Counted from the first letter of the stretch, positions 8,700-17,840 are shown. The stretch is 64,000 bases of DNA from Planctomycetota bacterium (GCA_029781135.1 JAKOXH010000043.1:62001-126000), one strand, 5' to 3'. Numbers and translations: made by a program. Notes: generated from the letters alone by a model not told the origin.

Positions 8700-8969
8700 A
8701 TGGCCAAAAAGAAACGAACCACGATGTACAGCAAAGGCGGCAAGAAGCTGTACGCGAAGCGCGATGAACAAGGCGAGTTCACTGACATCCAAACCTACAA
8801 ACGCGCTCACACGCTCGACATGGCGCACAAGAGCAAGGCCGAGCTAGAAGCGGCCGCCAAGAAGAAGAAAGCCACGAAGAAGGCGAAGAAGGCCGCCAAG
8901 CCCACCGCCCCCAAGAAGACGGCGAAGAAAAAGACCGCCAAGAAAAAAACGAAGAAAGCCAAGAAATAA
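8700..8969 (+). CDS. Small Lys-rich histone H1-like protein
   Basis: 89 residues from ATG 8700 (MAKKKRTTMYSKGGKKLY), with GGAG about 10 bases upstream. The N-terminal 45 residues (YSKGGKKLYAKRDEQGEF, then TDIQTYKRAHTLDMAHKS) form a compact, non-repetitive segment; the last 40 residues are almost only Lys and Ala with a few Thr and Pro (KKTAKKKT type), like the tails of bacterial H1/HC1 proteins. It likely binds nucleic acid nonspecifically, possibly as a nucleoid protein. The function is inferred from composition only. A strong terminator follows at 9025. Confidence 0.7.
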   Translation: MAKKKRTTMYSKGGKKLYAKRDEQGEFTDIQTYKRAHTLDMAHKSKAELEAAAKKKKATKKAKKAAKPTAPKKTAKKKTAKKKTKKAKK

Positions 8970-9024
8970 TCGCCATATCGTCTCTACGGCGAATTTCACC
9001 CAGGAATAACGGCAACAAACAACA

Positions 9025-9066
9025 AAGCCCAGGAGCAACGCCAAGCGTCGCCCCTGGGCTTCTTTT
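9025..9066 (+). terminator. Rho-independent terminator after the H1-like gene
   Basis: Stem AAGCCCAGG (9025-9033) / CCTGGGCTT (9053-9061) with a partly paired loop, followed by TTCTTTTG. On the other strand the stem is followed by TTTGTTGTTTG, so it probably serves the convergent RRM gene as well. Confidence 0.85.
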
Positions 9067-9088
9067 GTATCGAAACCGATCCGTCCGA

Positions 9089-9412
9089 TTAATACCGGCC
9101 GCGGCCACCACCACCGCCGCCATAGCCACCGCGGCCGCCGCGGCCACCGCCTCCGCCACGCTCTTCACGCGGGCGAGCTTCGTTCACCGTGAGCGTCCGG
9201 CCATTGTGCTCCTTGCCGTTGATCCCATCGATCGCCGCCTGAGCTTCCTGGTCGCTGTTCATTTCGACGAAGGCAAAACCCTTGCTGCGACCGGTGTCAC
9301 GATCCATGATCACATCGGCGCTCTTCACCGTGCCGAACTCACCGAACAGTTGGTCGAGGTCCGCGCTCGTGGTGGTGTAGGCCAAATTACCGCAATACAA
9401 CTTCTTTCCCAT
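9089..9412 (-). CDS. Glycine-rich RNA-binding protein (single RRM)
   Basis: 107 residues from ATG 9412 (MGKKLYCGNLAYTTTSADLD). The RRM has RNP2 as LYCGNLA (residues 5-11) and RNP1 as SKGFAFVEM (about 45-53). The C-terminal 25 residues are Gly/Arg-rich (RGGGGGRGGRGGYGGG), an RGG-type tail. Proteins of this layout in cyanobacteria and planctomycetes are cold-responsive RNA chaperones. The frame is open far upstream (to 9571), but the RRM starts directly at this Met. The long leader (9413 to about 9620) would fit a cold-shock-like 5' UTR, which is inference. Confidence 0.92.
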   Translation of the reverse strand: MGKKLYCGNLAYTTTSADLDQLFGEFGTVKSADVIMDRDTGRSKGFAFVEMNSDQEAQAAIDGINGKEHNGRTLTVNEARPREERGGGGGRGGRGGYGGGGGGRGRY

Positions 9413-9821
9413 GCTAAAACTCTCAATTCGGGAATACTCGCAGCCCAACCACAACTTTCGGGGCTGCATGGAAAGGGGCCTGGAATGGCGGCCCGCCAGG
9501 AGGCACGGCTGAAAGAGGCAGAGGCAGCCGATAAAGAAGCACGGCCCACACACACACGTTCGCTGAACCAACCCGTCGAATTATCGACCGCCCGAATGGG
9601 GAAGTCCAGACAAATCTGACGCATCTTGATCACAAAAGTGAAAAAAAGTGAACTTGTTGGCGAGCCATGAATTCACACGTAACTTGATTGCTCGTAGCCC
9701 AATCGCAGAAAGCGGATTCACCCCGCCTCTTACATGCCCGCAATGCAAATTCTCGTGGATGATCGCCGAATTGTATTCTGCAATCGCTTTCATCGGCGTT
9801 AATGCGTCAACCTTTTAGTTC
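9413..9821. other. Divergent spacer between RRM gene and permease gene
   Basis: 409 bp without a supported gene. The part at 9620-9800 is AT-richer and probably carries the promoters for both divergent genes. I could not fix convincing -35/-10 pairs. Confidence 0.5.
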
Positions 9822-11252
9822 ATGCAATCAGTCGCAAAAAGCAACGCAACTCGGATCCAACCGCGGCTCGGGCTGTGGGACGCGGTGAGCATCATCGTCG
9901 GCATTGTGGTCGGCACGTCGATCTTTCGCGCGTCTGCCGCCATCTTCCATTTCGCCGGCGGCCCGCGGATGGCGCTTGGCCTATGGGCTGCGGGTGGCGC
10001 ACTCGCCTGGTGCGGAGCCGTGTGCTATGCCGAGTTGGCGACAACCTACCCGCGCGACGGCGGCGACTACGAGTATTTGAATCGCGCGTTTGGCCGCTGG
10101 TGCGGCTTCCTCTTTGCCTGGGCCCAACTCACGACAATCATCAGCGGCAACATCGCCATCATGGCCTACGTGTTCGCCGATTACGCCGGCCGATTTTGGT
10201 CGCCGATGAGCAAGTACGACCTGTGGCTTACCATCACGCCAATCGTTGTGCTCTCTGCCGTCAATGCCGCCGGAATCGCCGCCGGTAAGTTCACCCAGAA
10301 TTCGCTCACAATCGCTAAGATCATTGGCCTGACAGGCCTCGTTGCCGCTGGCCTGCTCACCGCAAGTGCTGCATCAACTCAACCACAAGCGGTTGCAACA
10401 GCGCCGGCGAACGCTTCACCGGCGAATCTGAGCTTAGCCCTTGTTTTCGTTCTATATGCTTATGGCGGTTGGGCTCACACAGCCTATGTTGCGGCCGAGG
10501 TGCGCGACCAGCGTCGCAACCTGCCGCGAGCGCTCGTGCTGGGGATCGCCGGCATTACGCTGGTCTATCTCGCTGTGAACGGGGCCTATCTACATGCCCT
10601 GGGCTTCGACACCGCTCGCCACGCCTCCGCTCCCGCCGCCGATGTCCTGGAACGCGCCTGCGGCGCTTGGGGCGGTCGGGCCATCAGCCTCTTGGTGATG
10701 CTTTCAGCCCTAGGCGCGATCAACGGCATGATTCTCACCGCCGCGCGAATTTACGCGGTGTGGGGCGCCGATTACCCGGCCCTCGGCTGGCTCGCCAGGT
10801 GGGACGAACGGCGAGCCGTCCCGCGCACCGCAATCACGGTCCAGGCGATTATTGCCATCGCACTCATCCTGCTCGTCGGAACAAGTGCCGGGCGATCGGC
10901 GTTCGATTGGACGTTATGTCGAATCGGCCTCGCCGCGTTGCCGTGGGAGCAATACGCGGGCGGTTTCGAAACACTCGTCGCAGGTTCCGCACCGGCATTT
11001 TGGGTACTATCGCTGCTCACGGGATTTGCCGTCTTTGTACTGCGCTGGCGCGACCGGCAACCGCAGCGCCCGTTCTCAATACCGTTCTATCCGCTGCCGG
11101 CGATCATCTTCTGCGGCACCTGCCTGTTCATGCTCCAGGCCAGCCTCGATTACGCCCGCGGCCTGTCATTACTGGGCTTCGTTCCCCTGGCGGTCGGCGC
11201 AATTGCTTGGTGCGCCGTGCGGCCAAGTTATACCCCTCGCGGTCAAAATTGA
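9822..11252 (+). CDS. APC-family amino acid permease
   Basis: 476-residue inner-membrane transporter with about 12 hydrophobic segments. The first helix has the APC signature GLWDAVSIIVGIVVGTSIFR with the unwound GxG region, followed by GLWAAGGALAWCGAVCYAEL and TYPRDGGDYEYLNRAFGRWC, all typical of the amino acid/polyamine/organocation family (LAT/APA-like). Substrate unknown. A perfect 27-bp palindrome follows 8 bp after the stop. Confidence 0.88.
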   Translation: MQSVAKSNATRIQPRLGLWDAVSIIVGIVVGTSIFRASAAIFHFAGGPRMALGLWAAGGALAWCGAVCYAELATTYPRDGGDYEYLNRAFGRWCGFLFAWAQLTTIISGNIAIMAYVFADYAGRFWSPMSKYDLWLTITPIVVLSAVNAAGIAAGKFTQNSLTIAKIIGLTGLVAAGLLTASAASTQPQAVATAPANASPANLSLALVFVLYAYGGWAHTAYVAAEVRDQRRNLPRALVLGIAGITLVYLAVNGAYLHALGFDTARHASAPAADVLERACGAWGGRAISLLVMLSALGAINGMILTAARIYAVWGADYPALGWLARWDERRAVPRTAITVQAIIAIALILLVGTSAGRSAFDWTLCRIGLAALPWEQYAGGFETLVAGSAPAFWVLSLLTGFAVFVLRWRDRQPQRPFSIPFYPLPAIIFCGTCLFMLQASLDYARGLSLLGFVPLAVGAIAWCAVRPSYTPRGQN

Positions 11253-11260
11253 GACGTTTT

Positions 11261-11333
11261 CGTTTAACCCGGAGCCAACGGCGACGGCATTGTGCGCAAA
11301 ATGTTTCCGTCGCCGTTGGCTCCGGGTTAAACG
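11261..11333. repeat. Perfect 27-bp inverted repeat (family F)
   Basis: The arms 11261-11287 (starting CGTTTAACCCGGAGCCAACG) and 11307-11333 are exact reverse complements, separated by a 19-bp loop that contains CATTGTGCGCAAAATG. There is no T-run, so it is not a standard terminator, although an RNA hairpin of this size behind the permease gene could protect the 3' end. No second copy is in the window. Confidence 0.9.
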
Positions 11334-11699
11334 ATTCAGTCGCACCCGCGTGCGGTATAACGTGCGACCGCTCTCGCAACAACCCATGGCACTTGCCCCA
11401 GTGGAATGCCGGCTTCGAGAGGAAGGCCCGAAAAGGGCCCAGGAATGTAGCGGTGGGCGTGGGCCTTGTCGTTACATTCCTGCGCCGCTCCGCGGCTGCA
11501 AGCGGTGCCGTTTTTCTCGCGAACTTCGCAACCGCCAGAGTTGTATGCATACCAATGCTCAACAACCGTGTCACGATCGCAATCGTCTATCGCGCACAAA
11601 GGTCCATATGCTTCTCCCACTCATCGATGATCGCGGAACAAGAGTTGCACCCTCTTTCACTTCACACTTTTCACTTGGGGAAACAGAGGAGGAATTATC
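11334..11699. other. Spacer upstream of the PfpI-like gene
   Basis: About 370 bp. An inverted pair, AGGAATGTAGCGG (11440-11452) and TCGTTACATTCCTGCG (11469-11484), forms one hairpin, and CCCGAAAAGGGCC (11428-11440) a smaller one. Nothing else is recognisable except the ribosome binding site at the right end. Confidence 0.5.
11685..11692 (+). promoter_or_regulatory. Strong ribosome binding site of the PfpI-like gene
   Basis: AGAGGAGG lies 7-8 bases before the ATG at 11700, one of few near-consensus Shine-Dalgarno sequences in this window; it fixes the start codon and suggests high translation. Confidence 0.8.
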
Positions 11700-12344
11700 A
11701 TGGCCGAAGCTATTCTTGCAGGAAAACACATTGCGTTTCTCGCAACGTGCGGCGTCGAACAGGTCGAATTGACGGAGCCTTGGCAGGCCGTCGAAGAAGC
11801 GGGTGGTCAACCTGAACTGATTTCGATCAAGTCAGGCGAGATTCAGGGAATGAACCATCGCGAGCCGGCCGACAAGTTCAAAGTCAATCAAACCGTCGGC
11901 AATGTGAGCGCGGAGGATTACGACGGCCTGGTTCTGCCCGGCGGCGTGGCGAATCCCGATACGCTCCGCACGAACGAGGAAGCGGTCGATTTCGTCCGCG
12001 ACTTCTTCAAACAGGGCAAACCCGTCGCCGCCATTTGCCACGGGCCCTGGATGCTCGTCGAGGCCGATGTCGTCGAAAGCCGGACGCTCACTTCTTGGCC
12101 CAGCCTGAAGACCGACATTCGCAATGCCGGCGGGCATTGGGTCGATGAAGAGGTGGTGGTGGATCAAGGCCTCGTAACCAGCCGTAAGCCCGACGACCTC
12201 CCAGCGTTCTGTGCGAAGGCCATTGAGGAATTCGCCGAAGGACGGCATCCCGCCCAAGCGGAGTTCGTCGAAACCGGCGTTACCGACAGCCTTGAAACGG
12301 TCCCGCTTCAGCAGGGCGAGAAGCAGCGAATCGACGATCTATGA
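11700..12344 (+). CDS. PfpI/DJ-1-family protein (type 1 glutamine amidotransferase-like)
   Basis: 214 residues, cytoplasmic. The nucleophile elbow AAICHGPWML carries Cys113-His114, and the upstream acid is in GVEQVELTEP (Glu20), with the sheet GLVLPGGVANPDTLR before it. The last 30 residues extend past the usual PfpI domain. Family members are described as stress-induced proteases or protein/nucleotide deglycases; which one applies here cannot be seen. Single gene with a strong ribosome binding site. Confidence 0.9.
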   Translation: MAEAILAGKHIAFLATCGVEQVELTEPWQAVEEAGGQPELISIKSGEIQGMNHREPADKFKVNQTVGNVSAEDYDGLVLPGGVANPDTLRTNEEAVDFVRDFFKQGKPVAAICHGPWMLVEADVVESRTLTSWPSLKTDIRNAGGHWVDEEVVVDQGLVTSRKPDDLPAFCAKAIEEFAEGRHPAQAEFVETGVTDSLETVPLQQGEKQRIDDL

Positions 12345-12358
12345 CCGGGCACCGCAGC

Positions 12359-12488
12359 AGCACGGAGCGAGGAGCACGGAGCGAGGAGCATGGAGCATGG
12401 AGCACGGAGCACGGAGCAAGACGAAAGCTGGAAACTAAGCCCACCCGTCCTGATCCTTCTGACCCCTGACCCCTGACCCCTGACCCCT
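12359..12488. repeat. Two arrays of 7-bp tandem repeats (family K)
   Basis: 12359-12420 consists of nearly nine copies of the heptamer AGCACGG with variants AGCGAGG and AGCATGG. 12460-12488 contains four exact copies of TGACCCC. Between them are 39 bp of ordinary sequence. Heptamer arrays of this kind are known as STRR sequences in cyanobacteria. They are not spacers of a CRISPR. Confidence 0.92.
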
Positions 12489-12555
12489 CCTCACGCATGA
12501 TAGCACTCCCAATCGCTCTTCCCTGAAATGAATTCGCTGTGCAACAATCCCCGCC

Positions 12556-13491
12556 ATGTTGCGCACTACGATTGACTTCAGCGTTTACCTCGTTGTCCGC
12601 GCGCTGATTGCGCTGATCCAAGCGTTACCCCTCTCGACTTGTGATAAGGCCGCGAGTTTCTTGGCCACGCTCGCCGGGCGAGTTTTCCGCATTCGTGGCA
12701 ATACGGTGGATGGAAATCTCCACATCGCATTTCCTGAAATGTCGGCCGAAGAGCGCGACACCATCACCTGGCAGATGTGGCGGCACCTCATTCTCATGAT
12801 TTGCGAAATCGCCCACACGCCGCGCAAGGTGCATGAAACCAACTGGCGCGAACATTCGACGATCGTGAATCAGGAGCCGTTCGTCCGTACGCTGCTCAGT
12901 GGCCGGCCACTCGTGGTCATCTCCGGCCATTTCGGCAACTTCGAACTCGGCGGCTACCTGATGGGACTGTTCGGCTTCCCGACGTACACGGTTGCCCGCA
13001 CGCTCGATAACCGCTTCCTCGACCGATTCATCAATGAGTTCCGTGGCCGCACGGGTCAATACATTTTGCCGAAGAAAGGCAGCGGGGCTGACGTGCAACA
13101 GGTGCTCGAAAACAAGGGCATCCTCACGCTGCTCGGCGACCAGGCCGCTGGGCAACGGCAGTGTTGGGTCGATTTCTTCGGCAAGCCCGCTTCGACACAT
13201 AAGGCAGTCGCAGTATTCTCCTTGGGCAACAACGCCCCCACAATGGTCAGTTACGCGAGGCGACTAGGGGATCCACTGCACTATGAAGTCGGCCCCGTCG
13301 CCATCTGCGACCCGCGCGAGCCGAACTTCGAATACGGCACCGTGCCGCTGCTCGCCCAGTGGTACACCGACCACCTGGAACAACTGGTCCGCCAATCCCC
13401 CGGCCAATATTGGTGGCTGCATCGACGTTGGAAAGGCGAACCCGGCGTGCGGCGCAAGCGTGATCTCCCAAAACAACGCGAAGTGGCGTAA
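12556..13491 (+). CDS. LpxL/HtrB-like lysophospholipid acyltransferase
   Basis: 311 residues. One N-terminal hydrophobic segment (FSVYLVVRALIALIQALPLS) anchors it in the inner membrane. The catalytic motif HFGNFE (His125, Glu130) and the preceding RPLVVISG match the lipid A late acyltransferase family (LpxL/HtrB), as does GDQAAGQRQCWVDFFG and the C-terminal QYWWLHRRWK. It would transfer a fatty acyl chain from acyl-ACP to lipid A or a related lipid; the exact lipid in planctomycetes is uncertain. Followed by 500 bp of repeats. Confidence 0.9.
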   Translation: MLRTTIDFSVYLVVRALIALIQALPLSTCDKAASFLATLAGRVFRIRGNTVDGNLHIAFPEMSAEERDTITWQMWRHLILMICEIAHTPRKVHETNWREHSTIVNQEPFVRTLLSGRPLVVISGHFGNFELGGYLMGLFGFPTYTVARTLDNRFLDRFINEFRGRTGQYILPKKGSGADVQQVLENKGILTLLGDQAAGQRQCWVDFFGKPASTHKAVAVFSLGNNAPTMVSYARRLGDPLHYEVGPVAICDPREPNFEYGTVPLLAQWYTDHLEQLVRQSPGQYWWLHRRWKGEPGVRRKRDLPKQREVA

Positions 13492-13533
13492 TCAAACTCG
13501 TTCCCACGCACAGTATGGAAACGAGGAAAAAAT

Positions 13534-13606
13534 TGTGGGAGGCCTCTCGGAGGCCGATGGCGTGCTACAATGGTGAGCGTCATCGGCGTCGGCGACGCCT
13601 CCCGCA
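13534..13606. repeat. 74-bp palindromic repeat, copy A1
   Basis: Begins TGTGGGAGGCCTCTCGGAGG and ends GGCGACGCCTCCCGCA; the ends pair with each other, and an inner pair GCCGATG / CATCGGC flanks a variable loop. Copies A2 (24794-24867) and A3 (30864-30937) have the same arms and length with different loops. Confidence 0.92.
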
Positions 13607-13642
13607 TGTTCTCCTCCCACATGTTCGTTCGACGGCGGGTAC

Positions 13643-13710
13643 CTGGGGGCGAGCCGCAGGCAAGCCCCCAGCGAACTTGAGTACCTACCCCATTTCGCTG
13701 GGGGCTCACC
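13643..13710. repeat. CTGGGGGC inverted repeat, copy B1
   Basis: CTGGGGGCGAGCCGCAGGCA and, after about 35 bp, an inverted arm GCTGGGGGCTCACC. A shorter relative is at 24717-24753 (GCTGGGGTCGAGCCCGTAGG). Confidence 0.75.
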
Positions 13711-13784
13711 ATGTTCGACCCCGGCCACTCGGATTTGCGTCGCCACTGCCAGAGCCGATTAGTTTTTCACATTGAGCCCGAAGT

Positions 13785-13866
13785 GTGGCATGCTCTCGCG
13801 CAGCGTGAGCATGGAATCGCACGAGAAACATGGCCACGTCGGAGTACCTCCGAGGCCATGCCACCC
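13785..13866. repeat. GTGGCATGCTCTCGCG repeat, copy C1
   Basis: Starts GTGGCATGCTCTCGCG and ends GGCCATGCCACC. It belongs to the same family as the fuller copies at 28743-28865 and 39754-39875, but its middle is different. The spacer 13492-13999 therefore contains three repeat families in a row and no gene. Confidence 0.7.
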
Positions 13867-13999
13867 TGCTACAACTTCCCCAACCTAATCAACTGATTGG
13901 CCCTGTCGCCACCGCGGGCAACCTTGCCGCACCCGCCCGTCTCCGCTTACGATATCGGATTCGCTCACTCCTGGAATGACATCTGCCGTTTTGTAACCT

Positions 14000-14953
14000 G
14001 TGTATCAGTTTCGTTCATTTCGAAATTCCGACCCGCCGCGACTCGCGGAAATCTGGCGCGATCAGCCGCCGCAGCGGGGTTTGGCTCAACCCGTCACCGC
14101 CGGTCTGCTCGAACAGCTCGTCTTCTCGAAGCCTTACTTCGATCCAGCGGGCTTGATCGTCGCACTGCACGACAATGCACCCGTCGGTTTTGCTCACGCG
14201 GGGTTCGGCCCGAATGAAGAAGAAACGGCCATCTGCACTGAAACCGGCACAACTTACCAGTTGCTCCTCCGCCGTGATCATCGCAACGCCGCGCTAGCGG
14301 GCGCGCTACTTGCCCGTTCAGAAACCTACCTGCGCGACCGCGGCGCCAAGGTGATTTATGCCGGCGGCATCCGCCCCCTCAACGCGTTCTACCTCGGTCT
14401 TTATGGCGGCAGCGAACTGCCGGGCGTACTTACCAGTGATGCCATTTTTTACGAAACCTGCCGTGCGGCAAATTATCGAGAAATTGACCGGGTGAATGTT
14501 TTGCTGCTTGATCTGCCCACATTTCGGCTACCAATCGCCCGCAACCTGCGCCAGCTCCGCCGGGAAGTGAGCTGTCAGGAAACGCTCATGCCGCCACCGC
14601 CGACGTGGTGGGAAGGGTGTACGATCGGCGCGTTCGAACGCGTCCATTTCTTCCTGGCCCGTCCACATGGCGGCGTGGCCCTTGCCGACGTTTGGTTCTG
14701 GGACGTCGAACCGCTCTCCTCATCGTGGGGCACGGCGGCGGCCGGCATGTTCGATCTCTACGTGCCCGCCGACCAACGCCGCAAGGGCCTGGCTACGTTC
14801 CTACTCGGTGAAGCGTTCGACCGGCTGCGTGCCCGCGGCCTGCTGCATGTGGAAGCGCAAACCATGCAACACAACGCCCCAGCCCTTGCCCTGTATCAAA
14901 AACTCGGCTTCCAGCAAGTCGACGAAGGCGTCGTCTATCGCAAGGATGCGTGA
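14000..14953 (+). CDS. Tandem GNAT-fold N-acetyltransferase
   Basis: 317 residues with two GNAT-like halves. The N-terminal half begins YQFRSFRNSDPPRLAEIW and has a weak acetyl-CoA site (RRDHRNAALAGALLARSETY). The C-terminal half has a clear site, VPADQRRKGLATFLLGEAFD (about 250-270), followed by LYQKLGFQQVDEGVVY. Such two-domain proteins often keep one active half; substrate unknown. The annotated start ATG is preceded by no strong ribosome binding site. Confidence 0.85.
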   Translation: MYQFRSFRNSDPPRLAEIWRDQPPQRGLAQPVTAGLLEQLVFSKPYFDPAGLIVALHDNAPVGFAHAGFGPNEEETAICTETGTTYQLLLRRDHRNAALAGALLARSETYLRDRGAKVIYAGGIRPLNAFYLGLYGGSELPGVLTSDAIFYETCRAANYREIDRVNVLLLDLPTFRLPIARNLRQLRREVSCQETLMPPPPTWWEGCTIGAFERVHFFLARPHGGVALADVWFWDVEPLSSSWGTAAAGMFDLYVPADQRRKGLATFLLGEAFDRLRARGLLHVEAQTMQHNAPALALYQKLGFQQVDEGVVYRKDA

Positions 14954-14990
14954 ACGGTAGGCCGGGCACCGCCCACGAACTTCCTTGGCC

Positions 14991-15053
14991 GTAGCCGAAT
15001 TCGCAAGAATTCGGAGACGCAAACCTAGCCAAATTCTTGCGAATTCGGCTACG
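14991..15053. repeat. GTAGCCGAATTCGCAAGAATTCGG inverted repeat, copy D1
   Basis: Left arm GTAGCCGAATTCGCAAGAAT, right arm AATTCTTGCGAATTCGGCTACG; loop of about 17 bp. Each arm is itself palindromic around GAATTCGCAAGAATTC. The element ends at the base before the stop codon of the following minus-strand gene. Relatives at 44619-44720 and 50663-50691. Confidence 0.9.
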
Positions 15054-15848
15054 TCACCGCGTTTTGGTCTCGTCACTCAGCGTCGCGATATACTTCGTCA
15101 GCGGTTCTTCGGGCGAAACTTTGATTGCCGCCAATCGTGCCGAGATCGGCTGGGCTGTCCCGCTGGCCCGCAGGTCGACGAGGTAGTTGGTTAGCAACAC
15201 GCGTTTCTCCGGTGGCGAATGGAGCAAGAAATACACCCACGCCCACGATTCGGCATAGTCGCGTTGGTTCATCTGTCCCGATTCCGTCAGCGACTCGAGC
15301 CGCCGCAGATTCGGTTGCCAATGATCTTGAGTCATCGAATCCGAGAGCAGCGCCACATGCGGCTGATTCAGCCCGCCCAAGCCGCGCGGCACCTCGAAAT
15401 ATTCGGCCAGCCCTTCGTCGATCCAGACCGGTAAATTCGGCAACGCGGCATGCAGGTAACCGTGGGCGATTTCGTGCCGCAGATCCTCGGCCACCCGGTC
15501 GCTCCAATGTGCATACACGGTCAATCGCGTGTCGGTTTCCAGAAAGAAAGCCCGCCGCGACGGCACCGTGGGAAAGTTCCGCATCAAATATTCTTGGTAC
15601 CGATCGGCATTGTGAAAGAGATAAACGTGGATTGGTTCATCCGTCGCCGGAATGCCAAGTGTGGTGCAGATGTCATCGCGCTCCAGAATGAGTTCGCGAA
15701 CAAGCCGATGATCTCGCGGCAATTCGAAATCGCTGTGGAAAACCAATTGTCCCACCGGCAGTTCGTGCGCTTCCGTCACCGGCAACTGGTGCGGCAACAA
15801 CCGACAACCGGCCAGCAGCACGAACAGGCAAACTACTGCACATTGCAT
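15054..15848 (-). CDS. Putative zinc metallopeptidase lipoprotein (DUF1570/peptidase MA-like)
   Basis: 264 residues from ATG 15848. The N-terminus MQCAVVCLFVLLAGC is a lipoprotein signal with the lipobox LAGC (Cys15). The gluzincin motif HEIAH is at residues 125-129, and WIDEGLAEYFE (142-152) supplies the third zinc ligand Glu. This layout corresponds to peptidase-MA/DUF1570 proteins of planctomycetes. It should act in the cell envelope. The open frame continues upstream to 15950, but that part is made of repeat G1 (15859-15892), so I put the start after it. Substrate unknown. Confidence 0.8.
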   Translation of the reverse strand: MQCAVVCLFVLLAGCRLLPHQLPVTEAHELPVGQLVFHSDFELPRDHRLVRELILERDDICTTLGIPATDEPIHVYLFHNADRYQEYLMRNFPTVPSRRAFFLETDTRLTVYAHWSDRVAEDLRHEIAHGYLHAALPNLPVWIDEGLAEYFEVPRGLGGLNQPHVALLSDSMTQDHWQPNLRRLESLTESGQMNQRDYAESWAWVYFLLHSPPEKRVLLTNYLVDLRASGTAQPISARLAAIKVSPEEPLTKYIATLSDETKTR

Positions 15849-15858
15849 CGCGCATAAC

Positions 15859-15892
15859 CCGCCGTTTAGCCGCGACGCGCCAGCGGAGCGCG
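15859..15892. repeat. CCGTTTAGCCGCGACGCG repeat, copy G1
   Basis: Reverse complement of the sequence CGCGTCGCGGCTAAACGG, which recurs at 41512-41549 and 58669-58706, each time at a gene boundary and with a run of CGCTCCGC on the same side. Confidence 0.85.
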
Positions 15893-16001
15893 AAACCAGC
15901 CTTGCCTTCGGTGCGGCACTCAACAAAATTTTCGCCAGCCAACGCATCAATTCCCTCCGCGAAGCTGGGAATTCTAGCGAAGCACCGCCGAATGTCGAAG
16001 A

Positions 16002-17186
16002 TCAGAAATGCGGGCCAGCGGGCGAACTATGCGCCTCATCCACGCGTGTTGGCCTGTTTTTGGAATTACGATGCCGCCGCCCACGCAGCCGCCGCAGCGC
16101 TTTCCGACGGAGTGCCACCAGACACACTTCTTGCCCGCCCGTAACAAGCTGCCGCGTACGCACATCCCGATATCCCCACCCCCACACACGCTCTACGAAC
16201 TCGGGCAACCGGGCCGCCACACTCCAATCCGAAAACTTGAGCGTCAGTACCAAACCGCGAATCGATGCCTGCGGACTCGTGACAATCGCCTCGATTTCGT
16301 CGAGCGTATCCCCGGGCGCGATGTTCATGTCGGCCGCCAGCCAACGCACGCCGGCAAACTCGTGTTGGCGGACATCAGCACCGCGCTTCTTCAAATGCCG
16401 AAAATGTGGATGCGCGAGGACGGCCTCATCGACATCCGCGGGATCGATGCCCGTAACGAAAAGACCGCGATCGAGCAACGCTTGACTCGCCCCACCGGGC
16501 GCGCAGCCAATCTCGACACATTCATCCTCGCGCTCCAGCGGCAGATCGCTCCATTGCAAGGCTTCCTCCAACTTGAGATACGCCCGCGACACGGCATGGT
16601 CCGGCATGCGCACCGGAATCACGCCGCCCGGCCAACGCTCGGCGCGTCGCACGGCCTGATGGTATCCAATCCACCATTCACCGGGCTCAATGACAACCAC
16701 ATCCAGCACAATACTATTGCGTCGTGACGCCCGACGGGGCGTTGCCACGACACGCTCAATGTGGACGCCTTCCGGTGCGGCCATTCGCAGTGCCGATTCG
16801 ATCTCAATGCACAACGGCGTCACGTACGTCGGGTCGCCATCCTCATCCAACGCCGGCCCGCGCTGCCAGACGTGAATATCGACACGTGTCTTTCCGGTCA
16901 CAACTGCCAACACGTCGGGCAGCCCCCACACACTTGCCGCGATCCCGGCCAACTGCGTGCCGACGACCTTCCCCAGCGAAATACCGCAGGTATACGCAAA
17001 TGTCCAATTCCGTTCGGCCAGTTGATGGGCGTCCAGTTGATCATCGCCACCTTTGAACGTCAGAAAGCCCGGGCGCGAAAACGACGGGCGCCACGTGGGC
17101 TGCGTGCGCGCCACCTCCTGCTTGAGCGCCGCCTCGGCCCCGGCACGACACGTCATAAACACGAATTGCGGCGATTCAAGTGACAT
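16002..17186 (-). CDS. SAM-dependent rRNA 2'-O-methyltransferase, RlmM-like (FtsJ fold)
   Basis: 394 residues. The C-terminal half is an FtsJ/RrmJ-type domain: SRAYLKLEEALQWSDLPL, then the SAM-binding loop CVEIGCAPGGASQALLDRG, an acidic VTGIDPADVD, LAADMN (catalytic Asp) and LVLTLKFSDW (catalytic Lys). The N-terminal half (FVFMTCRAGAEAALKQEV...) resembles the THUMP-containing N-terminus of RlmM, the 23S rRNA C2498 2'-O-methyltransferase. I infer an rRNA target but cannot exclude another RNA. The start lies just before repeat arm 17214. The Arg/Lys-rich C-terminus (ALRRLRGRRHRNSKNR) probably binds RNA. Confidence 0.8.
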   Translation of the reverse strand: MSLESPQFVFMTCRAGAEAALKQEVARTQPTWRPSFSRPGFLTFKGGDDQLDAHQLAERNWTFAYTCGISLGKVVGTQLAGIAASVWGLPDVLAVVTGKTRVDIHVWQRGPALDEDGDPTYVTPLCIEIESALRMAAPEGVHIERVVATPRRASRRNSIVLDVVVIEPGEWWIGYHQAVRRAERWPGGVIPVRMPDHAVSRAYLKLEEALQWSDLPLEREDECVEIGCAPGGASQALLDRGLFVTGIDPADVDEAVLAHPHFRHLKKRGADVRQHEFAGVRWLAADMNIAPGDTLDEIEAIVTSPQASIRGLVLTLKFSDWSVAARLPEFVERVWGWGYRDVRTRQLVTGGQEVCLVALRRKALRRLRGRRHRNSKNRPTRVDEAHSSPAGPHF

Positions 17187-17258
17187 TTTTCGGCCTCGCT
17201 ACTACAATGCGTTGAACCACCAAGCACACTAAGTTCACAAAGTCGGAGCGGTTAGAAT

Positions 17259-17837
<579 letters not shown>

Positions 17838-17840
17838 TAT

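Noticed and set aside
8453..8767. Short open frame starting at the PIN toxin stop (MPIPTVREIVDRLQLEPL)
   Set aside because: The first 18 residues resemble the start of DUF985 cupin proteins, but the rest does not and it overlaps the H1-like gene. At most a degraded fragment, and too weak to annotate.
12359..12488. Tandem repeats considered as a CRISPR array
   Set aside because: Units are 7 bp and directly adjacent, without spacers; no cas genes in the window.
14991..15053. Repeat D1 considered as a terminator for the GNAT gene
   Set aside because: A hairpin is possible but there is no T-run, and the same element occurs elsewhere unconnected to gene ends of one type.
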